Positions 1 through 9,062 of a stretch of 64,000 nt of DNA are shown in pieces. The notes below the pieces were generated by a model. That model saw nothing but the letters and a program-made list of their open reading frames with translations, was not told the DNA's origin and made no database searches. The DNA comes from Tabrizicola sp. (GTDB lineage: Bacteria; Pseudomonadota; Alphaproteobacteria; Rhodobacterales; Rhodobacteraceae). The translations under genes and the position numbers were made by a program. The stretch covers positions 1 through 64,000 of the forward strand of contig JAEULQ010000129.1 of the NCBI GenBank assembly GCA_016792685.1. The letters run 5' to 3'. The stretch's first letter is position 1. Each line of letters begins with the position of its first letter.

Positions 1-173
1 TTGCCCGCGGCATGTCCGAGGCCGAGTTTCAGACGATCCTGAACCGCCAGCTTCCCGACGCCGAAAAACGCGCCCGCGCCAATTACATCATTCCCACGAC
101 CAGCCTTGATGTGGCCCGCACAGCAGTGAAGGATGCGCTGACAGACATTCGCCGCCGGATCCAGAATGCGTGA
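1..173 (+). CDS. coaE: Dephospho-CoA kinase, C-terminal end (partial)
   Basis: Only the last 56 codons are in the window; the reading frame enters at base 3 and ends at the TGA at 171-173. The tail has the features expected at the end of bacterial CoaE: an RMSEAEFQ-like segment after the lid region, [14 protein letters not shown], and a final amphipathic helix. CoaE phosphorylates the 3'-hydroxyl of dephospho-CoA in the last step of cytoplasmic coenzyme A synthesis. The next gene, dnaQ, starts at 166 inside the coaE end (8-base overlap). The coaE-dnaQ pair is common in Rhodobacterales, which supports the call despite the short fragment. No active-site residues are visible. Confidence 0.8.
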   Translation, partial: ARGMSEAEFQTILNRQLPDAEKRARANYIIPTTSLDVARTAVKDALTDIRRRIQNA

Positions 174-900
174 GATCGTCCTCGACACCGAAACCACCGG
201 CTTTGAACCTGGCGAAGGCCACCGCATCGTTGAAATCGGCGCGGTCGAGCTGGTGAACCACCTGCCCACCGGCAGGACTTATCACCAGTACATCAATCCA
301 GAACGCGGCATGCCGATCGGGGCATTTGAGGTTCATGGCATCGGCCACGACATCCTCGAAACCCCGGGCCAACCCGTTCCGGGCGGCGTCACGCTGAAAG
401 ACAAGCCGGTCTTCGCCCGGATTGGCCGCGCCTTTTTGGATTTCATCGGCGAAGCGCAGCTGGTGATCCACAATGCGGCCTTCGATATGAAATTCCTGAA
501 TGCCGAACTGGAACGCGCAGGCCTTCCCGGCCTACCTTTCGCCCGAGCAACCGACACCCTGCAGATCGCGCGGAGCAAATTTCCCGGCTCCCCCGCTTCG
601 CTTGATGCGCTATGCCGCCGCTTCGGCATCGACAATTCGATGCGCGAGAAACACGGAGCGCTTCTGGACAGCGAAATCCTGGCGGAAGTCTATCTGGAAC
701 TGATCGGCGGTCGGCAGCCTGACCTGGTCCTTGCGAGTGTCGCCCCTGCCCCGGCCAAAGGCCCTGCGGGCGACACCACATGGCGTCCCCGCCCAAGGCC
801 GGAGCCGCTTCCCTTCCGGATCACGCCCGAAGAGATCGCCGCCCATGAGGCGATGGTCGCAAAGCTAGGCGATGCGGCCATCTGGAAGAAAGAGGCCTAG
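166..900 (+). CDS. dnaQ: DNA polymerase III epsilon subunit (3'-5' exonuclease)
   Basis: 244 residues. This is the proofreading subunit of the replicative polymerase, a DEDDh exonuclease. Motif ExoI is DTETTG at residues 7-12 (D7, E9), ExoII is IHNAAFD ending at D107, and ExoIII is H163 with D168, so all catalytic residues are present. The C-terminal part (about 185-244) is Pro/Arg-rich and then helical, where epsilon contacts the alpha subunit. Residues about 62-80 form a short insertion before ExoII, rich in Gly and Pro. The ATG at 166 overlaps the end of coaE, suggesting translational coupling. It converges on secB with only four bases between the stop codons. Confidence 0.96.
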   Translation: MREIVLDTETTGFEPGEGHRIVEIGAVELVNHLPTGRTYHQYINPERGMPIGAFEVHGIGHDILETPGQPVPGGVTLKDKPVFARIGRAFLDFIGEAQLVIHNAAFDMKFLNAELERAGLPGLPFARATDTLQIARSKFPGSPASLDALCRRFGIDNSMREKHGALLDSEILAEVYLELIGGRQPDLVLASVAPAPAKGPAGDTTWRPRPRPEPLPFRITPEEIAAHEAMVAKLGDAAIWKKEA

Positions 901-904
901 ACCC

Positions 905-1417
905 TCAGTTGACCTTTTCGGCCTGCGCCTGCTGCGCCTGCGCCCTGCGAGCCAATTCCTGACGGTAAAGCGCCATGAAGTCGACCGTGTCGACATTGAG
1001 CGCCGGGAAGCCACCGTCTCGCGTCACGTCGGAAATGATCCGGCGCACATAGGGGAACAGAAGGCGCGGGCATTCGATCAGCAGGAAGGGATGCAGCTGA
1101 TCGTCAGCCACGCCCTCGATGTGGAACGTGCCGCCATATTCAAGCTCAAGCACAAAGAGAACGTCGCCATTCACCTTGTTCTTGGAGGTCACCTTGAACT
1201 TGGTGATGACCTCGTACTGGTTGGCAACCGGGCGCTTTCGCGCATCCAGACTGACAGCAACCTGAATGTCGGGCTGCACTTCGCCGGCGCTCAGACCTTT
1301 CTGGACAACGACGTTTTCAAACGAAAGGTCGCGGACATACTGGGCCAGTACCTGCATTTTCATCTGCTGCGGACCGGCGGCAGCCGTACCGTTGCCGCCT
1401 TGGCTTTCTTCGGCCAT
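905..1417 (-). CDS. secB: Protein-export chaperone SecB
   Basis: 170 residues, the usual size. SecB is a cytosolic homotetrameric chaperone that keeps preproteins unfolded and passes them to SecA. The sequence shows the family hallmarks: a QVLAQYVRDLSFEN segment after a low-complexity N-terminus, a central SKNKVNGDVLFVLELEYGG strand region, and the HPFLLIECPRLLFPYVRRIISD segment that lines the peptide-binding groove. The C-terminal tail is short and Gln/Ala-rich, as in alphaproteobacterial SecB, which lacks the Zn-binding SecA contact tail. It is followed on the same strand by nothing (it converges with dnaQ) and preceded by fxsA. Confidence 0.95.
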   Translation of the reverse strand: MAEESQGGNGTAAAGPQQMKMQVLAQYVRDLSFENVVVQKGLSAGEVQPDIQVAVSLDARKRPVANQYEVITKFKVTSKNKVNGDVLFVLELEYGGTFHIEGVADDQLHPFLLIECPRLLFPYVRRIISDVTRDGGFPALNVDTVDFMALYRQELARRAQAQQAQAEKVN

Positions 1418-1471
1418 ACGAGTTCACTCCTAAGAAATTTGCCGCGTACCTAGCAGGTCACGCCCCCATCC

Positions 1472-1927
1472 TCAATGCCGTGTTCCCTGGTCGGAAGGGG
1501 GAGTGAGATTCTGGTTGCTGGGGGGCGTGACATCCCGCCACTCGCCATCGACCGCGCCACCATAGACTTCGACGGTTGTCGTTATCCGCTTGCCGATGAA
1601 CGCGATCAGGACCCGGCGGACCGGGGGAATAAGCAGCAAGAGCCCCACCGCATCCGTGAAGAAACCCGGAAGCAAAAGAAACAGACCCGCGATTCCGACC
1701 AGGAACCGATGAGCCATGGGGGAAAGCGGATCGCGCAGCTCTTGGCGGATGCCGGTGGCCATCTGGTCGATGCCCAACATTGCCACGCCCTTCAGCACGA
1801 TCACGCCAAGCACGCCCGTCACGACGACCCAGGCCAGGGTAACCCAAAGCCCAAGCGCCGCCCCAAGCGTCACGAAAAGCGCAATTTCGATCAACGGGAT
1901 CGCCAAGATCGCCAATATGATCCACAT
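1472..1927 (-). CDS. fxsA: FxsA family membrane protein
   Basis: 151 residues from the ATG at 1927, which has a GGAG eight bases upstream; a TTG two codons earlier is less likely. Three to four hydrophobic segments are visible: residues about 1-20, 25-50, and 70-100 (LFLLLPGFFTDAVGLLLLIPP), the last containing the LPGFxTDxxGxLLL signature of the FxsA family. The C-terminal tail is polar. In E. coli, FxsA (YjeG) is an inner-membrane protein whose overproduction relieves phage T7 exclusion by the F plasmid; its normal role is not well understood. It lies upstream of secB on the same strand and is divergent from the Tim44-like gene. Confidence 0.9.
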   Translation of the reverse strand: MWIILAILAIPLIEIALFVTLGAALGLWVTLAWVVVTGVLGVIVLKGVAMLGIDQMATGIRQELRDPLSPMAHRFLVGIAGLFLLLPGFFTDAVGLLLLIPPVRRVLIAFIGKRITTTVEVYGGAVDGEWRDVTPPSNQNLTPPSDQGTRH

Positions 1928-2046
1928 CGTCAAACTCCATCCGATCCTGGTTTGCCTTGCCGAGGTGGACTTCGATCAAACCCCACCCTACATAAGCGTA
2001 AGCAGTGCATAATCCGAACGGAACAACAAGTGTCCAGAGGTCAACA

Positions 2047-2706
2047 ATGAACGGGTCCCTGATCCAGCTCCTGGTGCTTGCCGGGATCGCGATCTTTCTC
2101 ATCCTGAAGCTTCGGTCGGTTCTGGGTACCCGGGACGGGTTCGAAAAACCTCCTGTATCGCTTGAGGATGTGCGTCCGCGTGTCCGTCGCGATTTCGAGG
2201 TCATCGAAGGCGGGCCTGACCGGGACATTACCGACCACGTGCCGGAAGGCTCGGATGCCGCTCGTGCCCTGGCCGAGATGAAGGCAGTCGAGGCGGGCTT
2301 TGCCGTACGTCCCTTCCTGGATGGCGCGCGCGGAGCCTATGAGATGATCCTCATGGCCTTCGAGAAGGGCGACCTCGACCAGATCCGCCCGTTTCTGGCT
2401 GACGAAGTCGAAGCCAGCTTTGCCGAAGCGATCGCAATCCGTGAGCGTGAGGGCCTGACAATCGATGCCAGCTTTGTCGGCATGAAGGAGCTTGCGCTCC
2501 ACGACGCGACCTTCAACAAGGACTCGCGGTTTGCGGAAATCTCGGTTCGCTTTGTGGCCGAGCAGACCTATGTCGTCCGCAACAAGTCGGGCGAGATTGT
2601 CGAAGGCGCGCCGAACAAGATCAAGAAGACGCAGGACATCTGGACCTTTGCCCGCCAGATGGGGTCGGATGACCCCAACTGGCAACTGGTCGCAACTGGC
2701 GACTGA
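2047..2706 (+). CDS. Tim44/TimA-like domain membrane-associated protein
   Basis: 219 residues from the ATG at 2047 (AGAGG eight bases upstream). The N-terminus is a single hydrophobic helix (residues 1-19, SLIQLLVLAGIAIFLILKL). The rest matches the Tim44-like/MBA1 domain: EMILMAFEKGDLDQIRPFLADEV, followed by the cystatin-like fold with ITEISVRFVAEQ-type strands and a terminal WTFARQMGSDDPNWQLVAT segment. Mitochondrial Tim44 tethers Hsp70 to the import channel. The alphaproteobacterial relative (TimA) sits at the inner membrane, and its role in protein traffic is less clear. Position next to secB and fxsA and immediately before mltA is the usual Rhodobacterales arrangement. Confidence 0.9.
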   Translation: MNGSLIQLLVLAGIAIFLILKLRSVLGTRDGFEKPPVSLEDVRPRVRRDFEVIEGGPDRDITDHVPEGSDAARALAEMKAVEAGFAVRPFLDGARGAYEMILMAFEKGDLDQIRPFLADEVEASFAEAIAIREREGLTIDASFVGMKELALHDATFNKDSRFAEISVRFVAEQTYVVRNKSGEIVEGAPNKIKKTQDIWTFARQMGSDDPNWQLVATGD

Positions 2707-2716
2707 CATCATTGGG

Positions 2717-3742
2717 ATGCGCCCTGTCTTCCGCATCCTTTCCGTCGCGGTGGCGCTGATGGGCGCCGCGCCGGGCTCTGCCGAAATCCTGGATTTCGAA
2801 GCGCTCGACGGTTGGCGCGACGATGATCATGTCAAGGCGCTCACTTCTTTCCTGCGCACCTGCGACCTTCTCGACTCGTCCGATTGGCAACCGATCTGCG
2901 CCATGGCCGCAGATGTCCCGAAGGATGATGCGTCTGCCCGCAGCTTCTTCGAGCTTTTCTTCAAGCCAGTTGTCGTGGGCCAGCCCCCGGCGCTTTTCAC
3001 TGGATATTTTGAGCCCGAGCTTGAAGGGTCCCTGACCCGCAGCGGCCGCTTCAAATACCCGATATATCGCCGCCCGCCCGAACTTCGCGAAGGAACGGTG
3101 TTCCATTCGCGCGAGGCCATCGAAAACGGCGCGATTTCCGGCAGGGGGCTGGAGCTCGCCTGGCTCGACGATCCTGTCGACGTCTATTTCCTTCAGGTCC
3201 AGGGGTCCGGCCGCATCCGGCTATCGGACGGCACAGTGATGCGCGTTGGCTATGCTGGCGCCAACGGCCATTCCTACCGCTCGATCGGCAAGGAAATGGT
3301 GCGTCGCGGCACGCATTCGATGGACCAGGTCTCGGCCCCCGAAATCGCATCCTGGGTCCGCAACAACCCAGGGGCCGGGCGTGACCTTCTTCACACCAAC
3401 CCTTCCTATGTGTTCTTTCGCAAGATCGGGACGCTGAATCCGGAAGACGGCCCGATCGGCGCCATGGGGCGGTCGATCACGGCCATGCGGTCGGTTGCAA
3501 TCGACCCCAGGTTTACCCCGCTTGGCGCCCCCGTCTGGATCGAGAAGGACGGCAAGCGACCGATCCGCAGCCTGATGATCGCACAGGACACAGGCGGCGC
3601 GATCAAGGGAATGCAGCGGGCGGATATCTTCTACGGCACCGGAACGGATGCCGGGGACGCGGCGGGCACAGTCAAGGATGGCGGGCGTATGGTCCTGTTG
3701 TTGCCCATCGACCGCGCCTTCGCGATGCTGGAAGACGGCTAG
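2717..3742 (+). CDS. mltA: Membrane-bound lytic murein transglycosylase A
   Basis: 341 residues from the ATG at 2717. A signal peptide is visible (MRPVFRILSVAVALMGAAPGSAE) without a lipobox, so the protein is probably periplasmic rather than a lipoprotein. The MltA domain is present with FTGYFEPELEGS near residue 95 and the PxYRRPPEL region. The C-terminal 3D domain has the catalytic-acid block MIAQDTGGAIKGMQRADIF, where the Asp of QDTGG is the conserved general acid, followed by YGTGTDAG. The enzyme cleaves the MurNAc-GlcNAc bond to give 1,6-anhydro-muropeptides. It starts 10 bases after the Tim44-like gene stops and is followed after five bases by the Smr gene, suggesting an operon. Confidence 0.93.
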   Translation: MRPVFRILSVAVALMGAAPGSAEILDFEALDGWRDDDHVKALTSFLRTCDLLDSSDWQPICAMAADVPKDDASARSFFELFFKPVVVGQPPALFTGYFEPELEGSLTRSGRFKYPIYRRPPELREGTVFHSREAIENGAISGRGLELAWLDDPVDVYFLQVQGSGRIRLSDGTVMRVGYAGANGHSYRSIGKEMVRRGTHSMDQVSAPEIASWVRNNPGAGRDLLHTNPSYVFFRKIGTLNPEDGPIGAMGRSITAMRSVAIDPRFTPLGAPVWIEKDGKRPIRSLMIAQDTGGAIKGMQRADIFYGTGTDAGDAAGTVKDGGRMVLLLPIDRAFAMLEDG

Positions 3743-3747
3743 GACAG

Positions 3748-4344
3748 ATGGCCCGCCGTCGCTCTCTCTCGCCCGAGGAAAAGGAACTCTGGCGCGCCGT
3801 TACCCGTACGGCGCGGCCCATGCATTCCTTCGTCCCGCGTCCGGCCGATACCCCCGAAGCCGCCCCACGAACCGAGCCCGCCCCCCTTGCGCACGCCAAG
3901 CCGCGCCTGTCTCCCTTCATGCTTGGTGAAAAGCATCGCGGAAGCCCCGAGCGGTTGGATCTGTCCCCGCCCCTGCCGGAACGCCTTGACCAGGCCCCCT
4001 TGCGGATGGATGCCGGCACGCATGCCAAGATGACCCGCGGCAAGCTTGCCCCCGAAGCCAGGATCGACCTGCACGGAATGACCCTGGCCGAAGCCCACCC
4101 CGAGCTGATCCGCTTTATCCTGAATGCACATGCCGGGGGCCTCCGGCTTGTGCTGGTGATCACCGGCAAGGGCAAGCGGCGCGACGATCATGGACCCATT
4201 CCGCAGCGAACCGGGGCGCTGCGTCACCAGGTGCCGAACTGGCTTCATCTGCCACCGCTTGGCCCGGTCGTGCTGCAGATTTCCGAGGCGCACCTCAAGC
4301 ACGGCGGCTCGGGCGCCTACTACGTCTATCTTCGACGCAGGTAA
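3748..4344 (+). CDS. Smr/MutS2 domain protein
   Basis: 198 residues. The N-terminal half (1-95) is basic and proline-rich and probably disordered. The C-terminal half is an Smr domain: the LDLHGMTLAEA-type motif (IDLHGMTLAEAHPELIRFI), then LVLVITGKGKR (the TGKG loop), then a C-terminal GSGAYYVYLRRR strand. Smr domains are nicking or RNA-binding nucleases related to the end of MutS2; standalone bacterial Smr proteins are linked to mRNA or ribosome quality control. It follows mltA closely, the standard order in Rhodobacter relatives, and converges with the EVE-domain gene three bases downstream. The specific substrate is unknown. Confidence 0.9.
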   Translation: MARRRSLSPEEKELWRAVTRTARPMHSFVPRPADTPEAAPRTEPAPLAHAKPRLSPFMLGEKHRGSPERLDLSPPLPERLDQAPLRMDAGTHAKMTRGKLAPEARIDLHGMTLAEAHPELIRFILNAHAGGLRLVLVITGKGKRRDDHGPIPQRTGALRHQVPNWLHLPPLGPVVLQISEAHLKHGGSGAYYVYLRRR

Positions 4345-4347
4345 GCG

Positions 4348-4767
4348 TCAGGGATCGACGCCGCCAAGGCTGCAGATGATGCGCCATTCGTCAGCGCTGA
4401 CCGGTTGCACGGAAAGCCGGGTGTTGTTCACCAGGACCATGCCCTCCAGCCCCGGCACCACCTTGCATTCCTCCAGGCTGATCGCCCGCTTCAGGGGGCG
4501 GACCGCCTTGATCATCACGCAATCCCAGCGCGGGTCGTCGGTCGTGCTGTCCGGCCGGCTTTCCCGGCAGACCTCGACGATTCCGACGATCTCCTTGCCG
4601 ATGTTCGAGTGGTAGAAGAACCCCTGGTCGCCCACTTTCATCGCGCGCATGTTGTTGCGTGCCTGATAGTTGCGCACCCCGTGCCATTCCTCTCCCGCCT
4701 CACCCTTGGCAAGTTGGTGATCCCAGCCCCAGACATCGGGCTCGGACTTGAACAGCCAGTAGTTCAT
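4348..4767 (-). CDS. EVE domain protein
   Basis: 139 residues from the ATG at 4767, which overlaps the stop of the yciI-like gene in an ATGA junction; this coupling decides the start over an in-frame codon 18 bases upstream. The sequence opens with MNYWLFKSEPDVWGWDHQL and contains WHGVRNYQARNNM and DQGFFYHSN, all diagnostic of the EVE fold (PUA-like). EVE domains bind modified bases in DNA or RNA. The housekeeping alphaproteobacterial version usually travels with yciI and gpsA, as here, so a nucleic-acid quality-control or RNA-binding role is more likely than a restriction role. Function is not established. Confidence 0.92.
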   Translation of the reverse strand: MNYWLFKSEPDVWGWDHQLAKGEAGEEWHGVRNYQARNNMRAMKVGDQGFFYHSNIGKEIVGIVEVCRESRPDSTTDDPRWDCVMIKAVRPLKRAISLEECKVVPGLEGMVLVNNTRLSVQPVSADEWRIICSLGGVDP

Positions 4768-5042
4768 CCGATCACCCGTTTCCATTCCTGGATCATGACC
4801 GAGGCGAACAAGCCCGCCTTGCTATAGGGATCGGCAGCTGCCCAGGCCTCGGCCGCGGCGCGGCTTTCGACATTCAGGATGATCAGGCTGCCGCACATCT
4901 GCCCGGCCGCGTCGATGAAGGGGCCTGCCTGTTCGACGACGCCAGAGGATTGCAGATGCTCCAGATGGGCCGGTCGGTTCTCGACCCTTGTCTGCAGGGC
5001 ATTTGGTCGATCCAGACAGATCAGGGCGTAGCGCATGGTCAT
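4764..5042 (-). CDS. YciI-like protein
   Basis: 92 residues, the usual YciI length. The protein folds as a dimeric alpha+beta barrel. The conserved His of the RPAHLEHL segment (about residue 25) and the Asp of ADPYSKAGLF (about residue 72) are the putative active-site pair of the family. The ATG at 5042 overlaps the gpsA stop (ATGA); a second ATG lies two codons in. YciI proteins are mostly uncharacterised small enzymes or binding proteins. It is the third gene of the coupled run tsaD-gpsA-yciI-EVE, so it is co-expressed with essential housekeeping genes. No substrate can be assigned. Confidence 0.9.
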   Translation of the reverse strand: MTMRYALICLDRPNALQTRVENRPAHLEHLQSSGVVEQAGPFIDAAGQMCGSLIILNVESRAAAEAWAAADPYSKAGLFASVMIQEWKRVIG

Positions 5043-5995
5043 TCCTGTTTTAGTGGCCGGCTCATCAAGAGGCCGATAGCATCTTTCAGCGCAATCCGGC
5101 CCGAGGCAAGGGCATCGACCATCGAGGTCACCGGCATCTCGACGTCCAGCCTCTGCGCCAGGTTCCCGACTGCGCGGGCTGTGGCAACACCTTCGACGGT
5201 AATCGCCGGATCGAACGGTTGGGATCGGCCCAAGGCCAGGCCGAAACGGAAGTTTCGCGATTGGTCCGAGGTGCAGGTGAGCACCAGATCGCCAAAACCC
5301 GACAGACCCGCCAGGGTCTCGCTGCGCGCACCAAGGGCCGTGGCGAAACGGACCATCTCGGCATAGCCCCGGGTCATCAGGGCCGCCCGGGCGCTGTCAC
5401 CAAGACCCGCGCCAATCACGGTGCCCGCCGCAATCGCGACGACGTTCTTCAGCGCACCGCCCAGTTCGGCACCGCGTACATCATCCGTCCGGTAAAGCCT
5501 GAGCGTGGGGGTCGAGAGAGCCTCCTGCAGCTCGGCAAGATCACCTGCCATTGCCAATGTCAGCGCGGTCGGCAACCCTCGGGCAATGTCTGCTGCAAAG
5601 CTGGGTCCGGTCAGGATCGCCGCGCGACAGCCCGGGCGGCGCGCCTCAATCAGGGCCACCGGTCCGCGCAGCGTTTCAAGGTCCACCCCTTTGCAGCAGG
5701 CGACAAGCGGTTGCTGCACGCCGATCACAGGCCACCGGTCCAGCAGCGCGCCCAGGGTTTGCATCGGCGTCGCCAGGAGCAAGGCCTTTCCGCCAACCAG
5801 TTCGTCAATTTCCGCATGAATAGTGACGTTTTCCGGCAGATCGACATCCGGCAGCGCCGAGTCGTTCCGCCGGGTTTCGCGCATGGCGCGCAGTTGCGCG
5901 GGTTTGCGCGCCCAAAGCCGCACTTCACGCCCACCCTTTGCAAGCGCAACTGCCATGGCTGTGCCAAAGGCCCCGGCACCGACAATCCCGATCAT
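5039..5995 (-). CDS. gpsA: Glycerol-3-phosphate dehydrogenase [NAD(P)+]
   Basis: 318 residues, normal length. It reduces dihydroxyacetone phosphate to sn-glycerol 3-phosphate for phospholipid synthesis in the cytoplasm. The Rossmann motif [10 protein letters not shown] begins at residue 6. [12 protein letters not shown] carries the family ILTGPSFA signature, [11 protein letters not shown] contains the catalytic Lys, and [22 protein letters not shown] is the conserved substrate-binding block. Its start overlaps the tsaD stop (ATGA) and its stop overlaps the yciI start, so three junctions in this operon are translationally coupled. The tsaD-gpsA pairing is typical of alphaproteobacteria. Confidence 0.96.
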   Translation of the reverse strand: MIGIVGAGAFGTAMAVALAKGGREVRLWARKPAQLRAMRETRRNDSALPDVDLPENVTIHAEIDELVGGKALLLATPMQTLGALLDRWPVIGVQQPLVACCKGVDLETLRGPVALIEARRPGCRAAILTGPSFAADIARGLPTALTLAMAGDLAELQEALSTPTLRLYRTDDVRGAELGGALKNVVAIAAGTVIGAGLGDSARAALMTRGYAEMVRFATALGARSETLAGLSGFGDLVLTCTSDQSRNFRFGLALGRSQPFDPAITVEGVATARAVGNLAQRLDVEMPVTSMVDALASGRIALKDAIGLLMSRPLKQE

Positions 5996-7083
5996 GCCTT
6001 GGCCCCCTTCTTGCCCGAACCAAGAAGCGCCGGCGCGGTTTCATCCAGCGGCCAGCGTGGCCGGGCCGTGAAGCCGGGTTGCGGGACAAATCCAGCCCGC
6101 AATTGCTCAAGCCCGGCCCAGGCGATCATTGCGCCGTTGTCGGTACAAAGGCGCAGCGGCGGAGCAAGAAACGCAATGCCCGCCCGAAGCGAAACAGTCT
6201 CTAACATGGCCCGAATGGCTCGATTTGCCGCGACCCCACCGGCTACGGCGAGCGTCTTGGGGCTTTGGTCCGAAACCATCGCCAGGGCTCGGGCGGTCTT
6301 GATCGCCAAGACCTCGGCCACAGCCGCCTGAAAACCTGCGCAAAGGTCGCGGCGATCCTGAATGCTGATCCCGCCCTTTTCTGCCACCAGTGCATCACGG
6401 GCACGCAGGAGTGCGGTCTTCAGACCGGAAAAGGACATGTCGCACCCGTCACGGTCCAGAAGTGGCCGTGGAAAATGAAACCTGCTCGCATCGCCCAGGG
6501 CGGCTTCGGCCTCGACCGCCGGACCGCCGGGTTGTGGCAGGGCCAGAAGCTTGGCGGTCTTGTCAAAGGCCTCACCCGGAGCATCGTCAATCGTCCCGCC
6601 CAGCCTGCGAAAGCGGTTCACGGCTTCGACCAGAAGGAACTGGCAGTGACCGCCCGAAACCAGCAACATCACATAGGGAAAGGCGACGCTGTCCGTCAGT
6701 CGTGGTGTCAGGGCATGCCCAGCCAGATGGTTGACCGGGATCAGCGGAATGCTGCGCGCCGCAGCCAGGCCGCGTGCAAGCATCACGCCGGAAAGAACAC
6801 CACCGATCAACCCGGGACCTGCCGTCACGGCGATGCCGTCAAGCGCGCCAAGGCCGGTATCCGCCTGCGCCAGCGCTTCCTCGACGCAGCCGTCCAGGCG
6901 TTCGGCATGCGCGCGGGCGGCAATCTCGGGCACGACCCCACCGAAAGCTGCATGCAGGTCTGCTTGGCCAAGCACCACCGACGACAGGATTTCGGGCGTT
7001 TGGCCCGGGCGCGCACGGACGACGGCGGCTGCGGTGTCGTCGCAGCTTGATTCGATGCCCAGAAGGGTAAGGGTCCGGTCCAT
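5992..7083 (-). CDS. tsaD: tRNA N6-threonylcarbamoyladenosine transferase TsaD
   Basis: 363 residues. TsaD, with TsaB and TsaE, transfers the threonylcarbamoyl group from threonylcarbamoyl-AMP to A37 of tRNAs that read ANN codons. The ASKHA ATPase features are clear: [15 protein letters not shown] at the N-terminus, the metal-binding HLAGH motif within [12 protein letters not shown] (about residue 115), [12 protein letters not shown], and the C-terminal [13 protein letters not shown] phosphate loop. The partner enzyme that makes threonylcarbamoyl-AMP is also in this window (56,996-57,937). tsaD is divergent from hemD across about 38 bases, so their promoters overlap. Confidence 0.96.
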   Translation of the reverse strand: MDRTLTLLGIESSCDDTAAAVVRARPGQTPEILSSVVLGQADLHAAFGGVVPEIAARAHAERLDGCVEEALAQADTGLGALDGIAVTAGPGLIGGVLSGVMLARGLAAARSIPLIPVNHLAGHALTPRLTDSVAFPYVMLLVSGGHCQFLLVEAVNRFRRLGGTIDDAPGEAFDKTAKLLALPQPGGPAVEAEAALGDASRFHFPRPLLDRDGCDMSFSGLKTALLRARDALVAEKGGISIQDRRDLCAGFQAAVAEVLAIKTARALAMVSDQSPKTLAVAGGVAANRAIRAMLETVSLRAGIAFLAPPLRLCTDNGAMIAWAGLEQLRAGFVPQPGFTARPRWPLDETAPALLGSGKKGAKA

Positions 7084-7121
7084 GGCCGCCGTTGCGTGAT
7101 GACTCCTTGGCAGGTAACACC

Positions 7122-7880
7122 ATGGTCATGGCGAGACAATCCGAACCGTTCGCGCGTCAGACCGTCGGCGTCCCGGTGTTGATCACCCGGCCGGAGGCAG
7201 AGGCCCGGGCGTTTGCCGGCTTGCTGAAGCAGCGCTTCGGCGGGCAGGTGCGTCCGGTTGTCGCTCCTCTGATGGCGCCACGCTTTCTGGATGCGACCCT
7301 GCCGACGGGGGATTTTGCCGGCGTGATCTTCACCTCTGTCCAAGGGGTCGAGGGTGCGCGGCGCCTAGGCCCCGGTTTGCCCACACTGGCCTTTTGTGTG
7401 GGGCAGAAGACCGCACACGTTGCCCGCGCTGCAGGCTTTGAAGCGCGGTCGGCAGACGGAGACGCCGAGGCGCTTCTCGCCCTGATCCTAGCCAATCGGC
7501 CCGCTGGCAAATTGCTGCATATACGCGGCCAAGATACACGCGGGGACCTGGAAGAAAGGCTAAATTCCGCAGGAATAGAGACGGAATCGCTGATCGTGTA
7601 CCAGCAGGAACCCCTGCCCCTAAACAAGGAAGCCGAGGCGCTTCTGCTTTCCGTGGGCAGGATCATCGTGCCGGTCTTTTCGCCCCGAACGGCCGCGATC
7701 CTTGCTGCCGCCTTGCCTTCTGGCTTCAAGGCCGGGCTCGATTTCGTCGCGATGAGTCCATCTGTCGCCCATGCCCTTGCCGGAGCGCCGCGAGATGCGC
7801 TTGTGATTTCGCGGCAACCGGATGCCGAAGGCGTGCTTGACGCCATCGGTACACTGCTTGCGGCAAGCCCAATGCCTTGA
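7122..7880 (+). CDS. hemD: Uroporphyrinogen-III synthase
   Basis: About 252 residues from the ATG at 7122 (AGG eight bases upstream); two neighbouring in-frame start codons make the exact start uncertain. HemD closes and inverts ring D of hydroxymethylbilane to make uroporphyrinogen III, the branch point to heme, siroheme, cobalamin and chlorophyll. This family has low sequence identity but recognisable landmarks: [15 protein letters not shown] at the N-terminus, [12 protein letters not shown], a [17 protein letters not shown] segment, [20 protein letters not shown], and [11 protein letters not shown] near the end. The following mitofilin-like and HemY-like genes on the same strand make the conserved hemD-mitofilin-hemY block. 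Confidence 0.9.
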   Translation: MVMARQSEPFARQTVGVPVLITRPEAEARAFAGLLKQRFGGQVRPVVAPLMAPRFLDATLPTGDFAGVIFTSVQGVEGARRLGPGLPTLAFCVGQKTAHVARAAGFEARSADGDAEALLALILANRPAGKLLHIRGQDTRGDLEERLNSAGIETESLIVYQQEPLPLNKEAEALLLSVGRIIVPVFSPRTAAILAAALPSGFKAGLDFVAMSPSVAHALAGAPRDALVISRQPDAEGVLDAIGTLLAASPMP

Positions 7881-7931
7881 ACCCGGGGCCAGCGAGTGCT
7901 TAGGTTGGACAGGCAGGGAAAGGTCCGCAGC

Positions 7932-9062
7932 ATGACACGACGCAAGCACCCCCAGCCAGAGGATGAAACCAGCCCGATCGCCTCGGCAGAGGCAGAGGCG
8001 GAGGTCAGCGATCAGGCAGCCGACGCGCAGGTCGATTCCACAGTCGAATCCGCGCCCGCTTCCCCGATCGACCCCTTGCCTGTGACCCCGAAGCGCCGTT
8101 CGGGGGTTTTCGGACCGATTCTTGGCGGCGCGATTGCCGCAGTTGCGGGATTCGGGGTGTCGCACTTCAACCTGTTCGGCCTTGCCGCGCCGGATGCTTC
8201 GGCCGAACTGGCGACCCTGTCCCGTACCGTTCAAGACTTGGGCGCGCAGCAAGCCGCTGGCCTTGAAACCGCCCAGGCCGAACTTGAGGCCCTGGAGAAA
8301 CGCATTTCTCAACTGGAAGCGGCGCCACAGCCGACGACCCCGGACCTCTCACGCCTTGATGACCTTGATCAGCGTTTGGCCGCGATCGAGGCCTTGCCGG
8401 CTGATGGTGTGGCGTCGGGAGCCGCTGTGATGGCAAAGCTGGCCGAACTGGAGCGGCGTATGGCGGCCCTTCCGGCCACGACGGCGGCGCCCGAGCTTCA
8501 GGCGGAACTCGATGCCGCGCTGGCCCGGCTTGGTGAGGCTGAAGCAGCCGCAACGGCCAGGGCTGCAGAGGCCGAGGCTGCCCGGCTTGCTGCAGAACGG
8601 GAAAAAGCGCTGGACAGACTGACGAATGCCGTGGCGTCCGGCGCGCCCTTTGCGGCCGAGCTTGAGGCCACAACTGACCAGGCGCTGCAAGAGAGCCTTG
8701 GCCCCTGGGCCGACACTGGCGCCCCGACGCTGGACAAGCTGAAAGCCGCCTTCCCCGAAGGCGCTCGCGCCGCCCTTCAGGTGGCGCGTGACATCAGCAC
8801 CGAGGATGGCTTTGGCGACCGGCTGGTGGACTTCCTGGCCGCACAAACCGGCGCTAGGTCGCTTGCTCCGCGCGAAGGCGATGATCCGGATGCCATTCTT
8901 TCCCGTGCAGAATTTGCCCTTTCCGAAGCTCGGGTTGCGGATGCCCTGACAGAACTGCAGGCGCTTGATCCGGTCGTCCGGGCACCCATGGATCCCTGGA
9001 TCCAGTCGGCAAACGCGTACCTGACGGTTGTCGCGGCCCTCCAAGCGGCGCGAGGCGAATGA
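7932..9062 (+). CDS. Mitofilin-like inner-membrane protein
   Basis: 376 residues from the ATG at 7932. An acidic, Ala/Glu-rich cytoplasmic tail (1-55) leads into one transmembrane helix (about 58-80, SGVFGPILGGAIAAVAGFGVSHF). A long heptad-rich coiled coil follows (about 90-230), then a globular C-terminal part (LEATTDQALQESLGPWADTGAPTLDKLKAAFP...), which matches the mitofilin/Mic60 signature domain. Bacterial Mic60 homologues in alphaproteobacteria shape inner-membrane invaginations, including photosynthetic membranes. The ATGA overlap with the HemY-like gene indicates coupling. The location between hemD and hemY is the arrangement known for alphaproteobacterial Mic60. Confidence 0.88.
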   Translation: MTRRKHPQPEDETSPIASAEAEAEVSDQAADAQVDSTVESAPASPIDPLPVTPKRRSGVFGPILGGAIAAVAGFGVSHFNLFGLAAPDASAELATLSRTVQDLGAQQAAGLETAQAELEALEKRISQLEAAPQPTTPDLSRLDDLDQRLAAIEALPADGVASGAAVMAKLAELERRMAALPATTAAPELQAELDAALARLGEAEAAATARAAEAEAARLAAEREKALDRLTNAVASGAPFAAELEATTDQALQESLGPWADTGAPTLDKLKAAFPEGARAALQVARDISTEDGFGDRLVDFLAAQTGARSLAPREGDDPDAILSRAEFALSEARVADALTELQALDPVVRAPMDPWIQSANAYLTVVAALQAARGE